In this document: in pieces, positions 20,559-32,812 of the stretch | Layout of the letters: each line of letters begins with the position of its first letter | Position numbering within the stretch: the first letter of the stretch is position 1 | DNA from: Halocafeteria seosinensis | Taxonomy: Eukaryota > Sar > Bigyra > Bicosoecida | Length of the DNA stretch: 63,681 bases | Direction of reading: 5' to 3' | NCBI GenBank assembly: GCA_001687465.1 | Contig: LVLI01000027.1 | Coordinates: 1 to 63,681 of the forward strand | Position numbers and translations under genes: made by a program | The notes under the pieces: model-generated | Databases searched by the model: none | The model's input: the letters and a program-made list of their open reading frames with translations, nothing else | What the model was told of the DNA's origin: nothing

Positions 20559-23500
20559 TCATGTGATTGAGCCAACTTCAGATGCAGAAGCGGTCCCTTG
20601 CTGCTGCCCTCCCCGACCTCGGCCTTTTCCTACAAGCGTTGACTGTCGAGCCATATACGGAGAGAACTCTTGTCTGAGTCTCCCTTTGCGGAGAGGATTT
20701 CCAACAGAAGTACTGGAAGTATCTTGTCCTTGGTTCATCGCTTGTGCTTTCAACGTTTGTATCTCCCGACGAGCTGCTTCCAACTCCTGCCTTAGTGCAT
20801 TCTCTGGATGTTTTGAAACCAGTTTTGCCTCCTCACGTCCGGTGCCAGTGGCCAGGGGATTCATCTGTGTTTGCATGGGCCCGTTTTCTACCGTTTTAGA
20901 CGGCTTGCTGCTCCCTAGTTTTGAAGCATCCACCTTTTTACCACACGAACAAGATGCCAGGCATCTCATCGCCAAATCTGGGTAGAAGGTTGACAGCAGT
21001 TCGTAGCCGAAGACAAACAAGAAATAAGCGGCACTCAACACTACGATTACCATAGCACAAACTCCAAGAGCCTCGTATTCCGTACGATAGTATTCCAGGG
21101 ATTCCCCGGAGAAGCGGGAGGAAAGGAACATGATACCTGATAAGTTAATCAAAATAGCACAGCCTAGAAGTACTGCTTCAACAGTATTGAAATCTGTCAA
21201 GTATCGTATAATTGGCTCGGAAACCAAATACTGTGATTTTTGTCGGAGCAGCTTTCCTTTCTGGGCGTCCCAACCCGTAGATATTCCCTTGGTCTTTTTT
21301 GTATTCCTCTCTTTGTTATCATCCATTGTCTTCTGGATCAACATGTGCAACTCATCTCCTTCTTTAACTTTCCGAGCATGTTCATCGATAACTGATTGGA
21401 AATCACTCCGGCTCATGTAAGGCAGGTGACGCACTTGAAAAACATACGCCGCAAAGACCACAAGCAACGTCATCGATAGTTGGTATGTCGGGCTACTACG
21501 AAACATCAGGGAGGTCAGAGCGATTAGAAATTTCCGTAGCAATATCATGATTACCCAATACCATTTACCCGGCTTGAATAAGTGGTATAAGCGTTGATAG
21601 CGGCGCCGGAAAACGTAGTTCGGATTTTCAAGTCTGGAATTACCTGTTCCATGGGCACGCAGGATTTGATCGTGTTTGACTGCTGCTTTATTTCGCCGGA
21701 GCAGAAAAAAGGCAAACACAGGGAAAGCAATGACGTATAGTAGCAAGGTAACCACTCCGAGCGGAAACAACAGGTTCATATGAACCGGACTCTCCCAGCA
21801 ACGGATGTCAGTTCTGCCCGCCATATACAAATTGCCGTCTGGAGGATCCGTTGGGGCACAATTGAAGACATCAAGGGTCATTCGCGTCAAGAAAATGTAC
21901 AAGATGTACATGATGATTATGATTGATGCAATCAGAGCGTTCACATGCGTATGTCTCTGAGAAGCGGGAGCTCTCAGGATCAAAAGCTTGTAAAGGTACC
22001 TGCAGAGATATATCAGTGCCAGAAGACAGAAAACAGTGAGAGGCAATCCCATCGTTGCCAACCATCGAACTTGGTACGGAGGAGCCGGTTGCATATAGCA
22101 ATCGGGGGCCGCAAGCTCCAAGTTTAGATTGAAAAACGACAAAGCTTGTAACGTTGTCTCCATCGTCGAAGGCCACCGCACACGCGTCCTAGCAAATAAG
22201 GCCAAAACCTGGAAGTAATCAACTCCAATCGTAAACGCAGCGAGACGGATACCTTTAGAATTGATTATGTAGCCACCAACTGCGGCTCCAACCACAGCAC
22301 ATGCCATAAATACTCCCAAGAGCCAGGCAGTTTCTGGACACTTCTTACACACGCCATTGATACGGAAGTGCGTTCCTGCTTCGCAAGAGCTGCATCTGTA
22401 GCCTGTATATCCCTTTGCGCATTGATTACTACCAAGACAGGCTTCCTTCGGAATACACGGCAAAAATACTGGGCATTTTTCGCGATCCTGCCGTTTTTCA
22501 TGACAACGGTCCGATGGAGCCGTGTCATTCGTCTTCCACCATCCCTCCTTGGACTCTGTTTTATCCACGAATCGCTCTCCCCCGGGACAAATCGCACCTG
22601 GCTCCTGCTCTTCGCAATAGAGGCATTCCTCACCACTTAATCCATACCATCCATGCTTACACTCTGTCACCACTTTTTCCAACCAATCTGGAAACATAAG
22701 CTCCCGTTCAGCCACAGAGAGGTGAATACTCTTTGCGCCAACTTCATCCGGCTGACTAACACAAGTGGCCTCGCCGTGGTGGATCACCTTTGCGTTCTTA
22801 CATGTGACATTTCCCAGCTTTATGCCAATAGGTCGTCCTCCCGGTCCAAAGTTGGCACCGTCAAAGGTGATTCGTGAACCTTCGGCATCGGGAGTACTGG
22901 GCTTGACGCTGATGATACGAGGAGGATCGAAAGAAAAAATTTGTGCCTCGCTTGCAAGTGAGGTTCGGGCGCCAACTCTAACGGTTACTGGTAAGTTCTT
23001 CCCGACGCCCTCAAATAAAGTGCAAACCATGCTCGTATGAGGGTTCAACCCAGAAGGAGTAGGAAATTCCTGTTCATCAAACAAGCATTTCTTTCCATCA
23101 ATGTACACCTCTTTGGGTGAACCGGCGGGACCAAAATTCGTCCCATTCACTTCGATAGGGACGCCTCCTGTCGTCGGGAAGCAATCAGGGAACTCTAGGA
23201 TGCAATTTGTATTATTGCCAGAGCTCTGGCAACGACGAAACGGTTCGCAACTCTTTCTAACAGTCCATCCCGGTTTTAACCGATGAACCGAATGTACAAC
23301 CGGAGGATCGTAGTCAAATATCATGGCGTTGCTATGCCCCTTGCCCTGGCTCCAGTGGTGGGGAGAGACAATGACTGGGATGCCGGTACCTAGACCCTCT
23401 GGCAGCTTGAATTGGACTTCGGAATGTGAATAGGCCACTATCTGCACATTAGGATGGTTACCAAAGGACACATTCCCTGAAAATCCGAAATTATGACCGC

Positions 23501-26500
23501 TCAACGTGATGACTATATGTTCAGCAGGGTTATCGCTGCCTCTACGGTTGCTGTTACTACCACTCGTAGGGCCTGTGGAATGACTGATCCAAGAGACTGT
23601 TGGTTCGTGGTAGAAAGCGACATCTTCTCTCTGACTGCTACTCAGACCATCCACTACCACTTGCACTGAGAACAAGTCCCCTTGTCCGACAGGGGGTTTA
23701 CATTCTATAACAGTATGATTCGATCCTACCAGTGTGCATTTCACAGGAGAATGCCGAATTCCTTCACCTTCAAACCACACCACCACTTCTGGTTCAAAGA
23801 TGTGCGGATCTCTCGCGCTATACTGGCCTGAAGGAGGTCCAAAATTCAATCCATGGATCCAGATGTGCTGCTGCTCGGAAGGGAAGGTAGGGATCGCCTC
23901 GGGCGTTACCAACATAATTGAAGCCTCCTGGTAGCGGAATCGAAACGTGTCGAAATTGGACGGGTCGTCTACGGAGAAAGTAACCTCTATGCTACTTCCC
24001 GCTCCCTCGGGGAGTTCTAGTTCCATATTGTGATGGCTATGGGTTTCCAATGGGATATCGTCAACCAGGAGGTCGCCAATCCGAACCTGGGTTTCATATG
24101 CGAGCTCCGACGATCCAAAGTTTTTCCCGCGTATCCTCACCTTGCCACCAGTAGTAGGCAAGCGACCAACCCCTGCATTTGCAAACGCGACATAATCTTC
24201 GCACTCTGTGCTTCGGTTGACAAATAAGACCCTGCCTTCCACGTTGTCATTGAGTGTTTCTACAGTGCATATTTGAGGTTTCGCATAATCCACAAAGAGT
24301 TCTCCGGCTGGTGATGTCACCTTTGATACGTTCACGCGGACTGGGTGGGCATTTCCAATATTCGGGGGAGTCAAACAACTGACATTGCCGACCATCAGAC
24401 CCCTTGGTGATTCTCCAAACGACGTTATAGTGACATTGGTGCACGGTTTATTTCCTATTTTCACGTCTATCGAGACATCGTTACTGCCAACACCTTCCAT
24501 GTCAAAAAGTCTGAATGTTTCGCCACCTTCAGTAGCAAAAGGAGGCCAGGTGACATAAGCCGTTTGTCCAGCGATCGAAGGTGACAGCTGCTGAAAGGGA
24601 ATCGGGTTGGTAGTTATATTATGTCCGAGAGAACCTACTCGTACAAAGTTTAAGGAGGGTTCAAGAAATCGCTGTCCAACACTTACTCCTTCACTTGTGT
24701 TGACATAAATGACAATCTGTTCATGGCTGTATCTTTCTTTGGGAACGTAAACCAATTCGTCGTTAACGAACACTCTCCCGCAACATGAGCGATTCGCACA
24801 AGAAGGACCGGCGCAAAAATTTTGTCCATCTATAGTCACCTTCATTTTGTCAGAGCCTTCCCGCGGAATTGACGGAGCTACATTTGTCACTTTGGGCTTC
24901 TTGTAATCAAACGATACGAAAGTAGAGAACGTATTGCCCACCTGCATGAATACGGGACGGTCAGCTCCAAATCCATTGGGGAGTTGGAATTGCAGAGCCT
25001 GTCCTGGCCCATCAACATTTCCATGGATATACTCTGGCTTTACGCTGATGACAGTAAGACCACTTAACCACTGTTGAATGCTACCCTTGGTAACACCGAA
25101 GGAAGCAACGTCATCAAGCCACGTCTCAGGGTCTTTCTGCTGTCGTTTCAGTAAAGCCTGCAATGTTTCCTGCCAATCATCTATATCAGCCTCCATCGCC
25201 AAGTATTCAAATGTACCATCAGAGTCTACTAACACACTCACGTCTGTAGTACTTAGTAAATTGCTCCCAAAATCGTATCCCAAAAGCGTAATGAAAGGCA
25301 TCGAGTTTCGTGCTGACGAAATACTGAAACCAGTAGGCCCTGTTTGGGGGCATATGCTCTGAATCAAAGGTGGTGCATACGAAGTTAATGGTTGGCGTCC
25401 CATGCTTGATTGTCCGAACACGGTGACAATCCATCGATGCTGCTGGCCATGCCCCGCAACTGTGCGACACCGGATTCGTTGATGGGCAATTACGAAACAG
25501 TATTCTGCGGTATACTCGGTACCATCTCTGCCATACGTCACTGATTCCAAATACAATGTCTTCTCCGGCTCCGGCGGGCCGAAGTTGTTGCCTACAAGCT
25601 CAATCCATTCTCCGCCAAGGGTACTTAACGAATCTGGCTTACTACCGTTGACTCCTTCCACACTAAAGACGTTCGGACCCTCGTAAGATGTAGTGGCACG
25701 TTCGGACTCTTGACCCCCAATAATAACAGACCAAGAATGCTCTGACCCAGCACCTGGAGCGGTACGACACTCTAGTCTCTGATGGTCCAACACCACGCAG
25801 TGAGAGGCTCTAAACGTCTCTCGTTCGTTGCCATATTCGGCAGATTCTATGGAGGTACCCGGCGGCCCAAAGAAGTTGCCATGGACGACGACTGTCTCAT
25901 TGCCGCTCGTCGTGAAACTTTGAACACCCTCTTGAGCGGAAACAGGCCGACTAAACATGGCCACCACAGGAGGGTGATAATTGCTCACACTCCCCAAAGT
26001 GTTGGACGCCTGGTTACCCACATGAACACGCCAGCTGTGATTTTTACCAACCCCTGGAACAGTGAGGCATTCAATTTGTCGATGAGGAACCGTTACATGG
26101 CAGTCTCTAGCAGTGTATTCCAACGATTCTCCGTATCCGACCACGATCCCTGTACCGTTCTCTAAGCCAGGACCAAAGTTAGACCCATGTAACATGATTA
26201 TTTCGTCTCCTTTTGTATCGAGTCCTTCAGGACGACGCCCCGCTATATCAGTTATCCTATCCAGTATGGGAGTGTCGTAAGAAAGCACCAAGTCTCCTTC
26301 GGGTATCTCCGACTCTAAAGCGCCGACGGTAACATGCCAGGCGAAACTTGTTCCAATACCCTCTGGAAGATCGCAGGTAAGCATTGTGTGATTCCCGTAG
26401 CGACAGTTTGTCGTGAACGCGTACTGGTGTGTGTGCAAAACAGTCGACACGAAGTCCAATGAAGCACCAAAATTCGTTCCAAAGATGTGAAAAGCATTCT

Positions 26501-29500
26501 TCCGTCCCGTTGTAGGGAATGTCTCAACCAAAGGCTTCACGCTGGCTATGAAAGGTGATCCGTATCCAATGGAGGGAAAATAAACCCAGTCCGACACTTG
26601 TTTCCAAATCTTATCAGAAAACGGAACGATCACCCGAAATTCGAAACCTTCTCCGATTCCCCCAGTCGTTGAGCACTCAATCAAAGTCGCATCAGCAACA
26701 CTGCAGCTGTCAGCATGCAGCTTCCCTATTCCATCCTCCTTGCGGTACTCAACGTGCACGGGTGTCATGAGTTTTTGCCCGAATGACTCCAAGTAGCGGG
26801 GGCCAAAGCCAGAACCGGACAAAACAAAATGCTCTCCTCCTTGAGTCGACGCAGCGCTAGGCCAAGAAGTCACATTGTGCACTACAGGCACAGCATACGA
26901 TGTCCGCGTAGAGGCTACCCTGCGATCTTTATCGACGAACAGTGTCCATCGCAGGTTCTTCCCAACACCGGCTGGTACTTGACAAGTAACCATGGTATTA
27001 TCCCATCCATTGGGGTCCATGTCCCGTGAACAAGAAGTATTGGTGCTCAGTTCATGTGTGAGCGATGAAACTTCGGCCACGATTCTCGCCTCTCGCCAAG
27101 TTGGTCCGAGATCTCGGCCTTCAAATCGGATACTGGAGCCTCCCGATGAGGCATGGAATTCAGGAATTGGAAAAACGGATTCGATCTCTATGTCGTTTAC
27201 ATTCACTACAGATATCTCCACCTCGGCTTCGTCGAGCAGTCCCTCGTCGTCAGTGACTCGAATACGCAGCTCATGTGAGTGCTCGACTTCGTAGTTAAGC
27301 CCATTATCTGCTAGCAATCGGCCATTAACAAAGCCAAATGAAACATTTTCGCTAGAACTTGAGATAACAGAGAAGGTGTGTCTCGTCTGCCTGTTTCTAT
27401 CAAAGAACGAGAATATCTCGGTGTTAGCAACTGTCATAGAGTCTTCAGCAACGGAGACCTGGTAGACGGCGCGATCAAATTCAGGAGCAGTGTTAACGAA
27501 TACAACTTCTACATTTGCGCCTACCACGTCAAACTTTCCTGCTTCATCAGTAACTTGAATTTGAACAGCATACTCGGACTGCTCATAGAAATTTAACGGA
27601 CAGTGGATAGACAGGTTCCCTAACAAGCCATGTCCGCTTCGGACGGATCTGGAATCTGTAGGGACAATCGGTAGTTCGCAACTTGCTTGAGCCTCACCAT
27701 TGGCTTCATGGATTTTTGTACTGAATGCTAACTTATTTCGGCTACTGCCATCCTCATCAAAAGCATTCAATTCTCGCAAAACGTATCCGGCAGGTTTATC
27801 CTCTCTGATCCGCAGAGTCAGTGTACCCGGAAGCTCCAAGAACCTCGGTGGTTCCTCAATATCGCGAACTTGAACTATCAATGTTCCTTTCACTCGCAAA
27901 CCTGCAGTATCAACGCAGGCTACGAAGAGTTGCCCAGTCACTGAGTCAAGACCTTCATAGTCGAGACGGGAAGGGTCCAAGATTTCCAATCGCCCGTCTT
28001 CCCTTCGGATACGCATAAAGTCTTCATAAACACTCGGATTAGTTCCAAGCAACTGATATCCCACTCCGAGTTCATTTGGATCTCGGCATTCAAGCTGGAA
28101 ACTGTCGACAATTCCATGGTGGTGCTCATTTACTGGTACTGTAATGTCTTCCCCGTTAGCAAATGGTTCTGAACCATCGATCCATAGCGGTCGTGTCTTT
28201 ATGTTCTTAATATGCACTAGATGAGTCCCCGATGTCTGTAATCCATCAGAATCTCTAACAGTTACAGTAAACGAATAGATTTCGCCCACATTATTGAGAG
28301 TCAGGTTGAAACCTTCCCCTGGGAAAAGCAGTAGTTTTCCTGAACTGCTAAGCATCAAGAAGTCAGGGCCAGAGTCCATGAAGTACTTTAGGCTATCACC
28401 AAAGTCTCTGTCCACAGCTTCAACTTCACCCAAGATCGAACCACTTTCCGCAAAAATGTTGAGCGTAAAATTCTGAACTGAAGGATCGAAGAACGGCGCT
28501 TCTAAGATGTCCATTATCTCAATAGTCACACTTGATACAGTGCTAACATTGTTGACTGTATCTACGACACGAAACGACAACGATTGCAGAATTTGATCTG
28601 GGTATGACGCTTCATAGTCAGGAGTGTACCCGGGAGCAATACGGATTCTTCCCTCCTGACTCGACACCGAGAAATGTCTTGTGAGACTTAATTGCTCAAA
28701 CTCAAAGTGTGAGGATTGTGAAGCAAATTTCATGTTGGTACCTTCAAGTATGTCAGGATCATTCACAGATATTGTTCCAAAATACCCGTCTTCCGCAACA
28801 GTACTCTCGTTAACTCGAAAATGTTGAGAGGGAATTACCGGCGGCTCAGGCACGTCTACAACGTATATGGTCATATTCTGGCGGATATGCTTTGAAGGAG
28901 ATCCATTATCTTCCACTTGGAGCACAATGTCGCCGATGTTTTGTGCTTCATAATCCAACGATGCATCGGCAGAAGTCCTCAAATGCCCTGACGTTTCACC
29001 GACAGTGAATTTTGCGGGGAATTCATCCGACGATAAAATCTTGTAAAACAGTCGATGGTTTTCATCAAACTCTGAGTCTTGATCACAGAATAATTCGGAA
29101 AGGTCTCCTACCAGCGATTGTCCTGTGCCTTCCATAATTGTCAATGGAGCTGTCGGTTCGATAAAGACTGGAGCGGCATTCACACGTATGATGTGCACCT
29201 TAACTTCGGTAGAAGGAGAAACAATCGGCCCTAACTTATTGTCGCTTCGATCGACAACTCTTGCTGTTACAGTCAGTTCTATCAGCTTGTCATGACGAGC
29301 ACAGCCAGTACAAGGCAATCCTTCCGCGCACTGAATGGCATGGAATTCAGCATTCTTTTCAACTGTTATGTTTCCACTTCTCGTTACATTCAAGCGATAC
29401 TCGTCCAAACCGTAAACATTCGAACGGAGGCTCTCCAAGCTATAAACGAACGTAGCCCCAGCTTCGTCTTCGGCGGAAAGTGACCCCACAAAGGCCGCTG

Positions 29501-32500
29501 CATCCTCCTTCATCTGGAATTCGCGCGTGGTAATCCTCGGAGGAGAGCGGATAAGCCTCACCAGAACCGGAATCACCGCTGTTTGCGGCTCCGCAAAGCC
29601 ATCATCGTACTTGATGCGAATGAATCGAGGTACTCGCGCGGATGAATCCTCGCTTAGGAAAGCGCTATCTCGCACACGGACAGTACCCGATTCGCTTACG
29701 CTGAAAGCTTTACAGAACGTTTCTGTCGTGCAGCTATCCATTACTACAGTAAGGTCGTCATCATCAGGATCCGATACATATTCCGAATGCAACAAACTGT
29801 CGATGTGCGTGCCATCTCGGTCTTTTTCCGGAAACACTGGATCTCCACTGTCTGCGTTCTCGACTACGTACAACCTTGGGGGATCATCCGCGACGTTTGG
29901 AGGCCGATTGGGTTGAATGGTGTTCACTCTGACCTCCTGCGTAAGTGTTCCTGGATCATTTTGGAAATTATCGCTTACGAGAACATATAAGGTGAAAGAC
30001 GTCTTGGAGGTGTCTAACAGATCCTCAGGTCTCGCAACAGCAACCTGCCCGGTGCAAGCTCCTATGGAGAATGGATGGTTGGGGTCCTGAACGACCTCTC
30101 CATCTGAAGTAACAAGCGAAAATGTTAGTTCGTCTCCATCTGGATCAGAAAACTTCTCCAGAAGGGAACCTCCAACGGGTTCCCCCTTTGCCTGCCCTCG
30201 TCGAGCAGTAAATTGGATTGCATCATCTACACCAGATTTCCGGAACGGAGGGGAATTTTGTTGCTTTAATACCACTTCAACAGTGCAGAACGTCGTCTCG
30301 ATGTCCTTATGAAACGAAGCATCATCTTGAGCATCTGGATCATTGTTTTTGACCCAGATGTTGCCACTCCACCATATCCAACCCTCATGCTGAGGCCCAT
30401 TTTCATTCCAATGCATCCGAAATGTATTGCTTGGACCATTGTTAATCTCGTAAACCTTACCGTTCCCCTTAAACATACAAAATCCGGAACTTGAATGACA
30501 TTTCTTGTAGCCATTGTGGTCTGCAAAACCTGTAACAGGAGCGCTATCGTCAGGCGACCCAAACGCGAAATCCCCTGGATGGTTCATATCCGTCCAGCTA
30601 CGAGCTGGAGTACCAATTTCTGAAGTTCCCCTATTCTCTAGGTATGATGCTGCTCTTATTTTGAAGGACTCTAAGTAGAAATGAGTAAAGCCGAACGGCA
30701 CAGGGATATCATAGTTTGAATAGTGGTCGCCATTTCTATCCACGCTATACGGCCGATTGCCATCACGGAACCCACGGGAGGTGACACTTCCCCCGGAACT
30801 CAAGGTGGCACCTAGCTTATTCCTTGCAATGTCCCTCGTGAACCTTGTGTAGCCGTTTTTGCATTTCACTACGAACGAGTTGCCCTTACCGAATGGATCA
30901 ATCTCAAAATCGCCGTCGTGAGGGACGTCTAAGCAGCTGCGGTAGATGGCCTCCTCTGCCACTGCCTCGATCTTCACTTCGTAAGTGTCGCAACTGGAGG
31001 ACTGCAGTATTGTACCCTCCTCCAAGACTAATTGACCATCTTTCTGAGGTATGTTCTCAAATTCACGCGTACTAGCTAGAGTTTCTACTGCAAACATGTC
31101 CTGGTCGGTTACATCTGTCTCACAGGGTTCACCAGAGCGAGTATGTCCATTTTGTACGACTGACCCGATATCGTAATTCAATTTCTCCCACTGTACTTGT
31201 ACCTGCACCTTGAAGGGGTCCCATAACGCTTTCCGCTCAGGCTGGGGCTCTTTCACTTCATTCACGAAGATAGTATTGCTTCCACTACTTAGGGAGCACG
31301 TACTATCTTTCCATACCGTGTTTCTGAAACGGAGGCCGTTTCTACAGCTAAATTCGGCGGAACATCTCTGACAGTCGGTACGGGTGGACTCGTCCCCATT
31401 CTCAGGACGAGTGTAGAAACCGGATGCGCAGGTCTTTCTCTTCCCGTGGACGCAGTAAAAGCTAGGATTATCATCAGAACAAAGCCTTTCTTGAGATGAG
31501 GTGCTCCCTTCCGGGCAGTAGTATCCATCGTCACAAACGCCTGTGCACAATTCACTCGTGAGACGCTCCGTATTGCCATATCGACCTTCGGGACAGGGAA
31601 ATCTCTCGCCTTCCTGACAGAAATACCCCATCGGACACACTTCTGAGTCAGAGCGACGATCTGGCGGGGCGGTAACAGGAATCGAGTAGCTACCGTCCTT
31701 GACCACTTGGGGAGTTGCGGCTCCTTCTGGACAATAGTGGTCCGCTGAGCCACATTCCCTCCATGACCCCTTGGTCGTTTCCTTTGGGCAGTAGAAACCC
31801 CCCGGACAGGGACCCGTGCAATCGGGACTGGTTTCGCCTGCTTGACTGTATCTTCCAGCGGGGCATTCGGTCCCGCCGGAAGGACTGGTTAGCCCGTCTT
31901 GAGTACAGTAACGTCCAGCCTCACATGGCCCTTCACATGCTGCATCGACACTCCCTTCAACAGACGCGAATCTTCCTGCAGGACATGGATACTGTGAATC
32001 TGCCCCCTGAGTCGCGTAATATCCCTTATCCGCTATCACGCAGGAGTCTTTCCCCGGGGTGGCTTGATAACGCCCGGCGTCACAGGCAATGCACGAAGAC
32101 TCCCCTTGAGATGCCTGAAATTTTCCCCGTGAGCATTCAATGCAATTAACTGAGCCTTTCTGTGAGGCGAACTGACCCTCCGGACAACTGCTACACCCTG
32201 TGGTCGCCATGGAATCAGCAAACTGCCCGAGCGGGCATTTTAGACATTCTTCGCTTCCACTGCTATCCGAAAAATACCCCAGCTCGCACTCAGTACACTT
32301 ATCGCTTCCGTCAGACATGGCACTATAGCCCAAAGGACACGCTTTGCAGTCGTCAGACCCCGCCACGTCCTGGAACTTGCCCGAAGCGCACACCGTGCAA
32401 GCACTCGCCCCCTTACTCGAAAACTTCCCAGCTGTACAAGCTGTGCATTTCTCCTGGCCTGTAGCAGGCTGTTTTCTCCCTGCTGGACACACTGTACAAC

Positions 32501-32812
32501 TTGTCTCCTTGGTTAATTGCTTTCCAGGTATTGTCTCAGAATTGAACTTTCCGCTCTGAAGTGCATATCGGAAGTACGTAGGGTTCAATTCCACTCCATT
32601 GGATTGCAGTTGCTAAGCGAACTTACATTGCATTCGCAGCAATAGTCCCCACTCAAGTAGTTTCCAAGCAAGCATACTTGCTCGCCGTCTTGTTTCAGAG
32701 CGGGGGTGCATTCGGAAGCCATCGCGCCATTCTTAGGCCAAATGATGAGCCAGAAACCTATAAGACTCAGAGTCCGGAGGCGCGCGCCCGGCTGCTCACA
32801 TGCCAAGGACAT
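20559..32812 (-). CDS. Giant adhesion-receptor-like membrane protein (Cys-rich, cadherin, IPT/TIG, multi-pass)
   Basis: Two exons, 32812-32627 and 32555-20559, encode 4060 residues; exon 2 is 12 kb without a break. Order, with approximate residues: signal peptide; GCC2/GCC3- or TNFR-like Cys-rich repeats (C-x2-C-P-x-G-x-F/Y), 65-480; a region of unknown fold, 480-845; cadherin-type repeats with DPDGDELTFSL and DRDFGDSLKY calcium-site motifs, 845-1850; about 13 IPT/TIG domains marked by G-x-N-F-G-P, 1860-3350; a membrane-proximal Cys-rich segment, 3350-3470; several transmembrane helices to about 3915. The cytosolic tail has a short coiled coil (ALRQELEAARREIQTLKAQ) and a Gly-Arg patch. Many N-glycosylation sites are present. 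A cell-surface adhesion or sensing role is inferred. Similar mosaic receptors occur in various protists, but I know no characterised orthologue. Confidence 0.85.
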
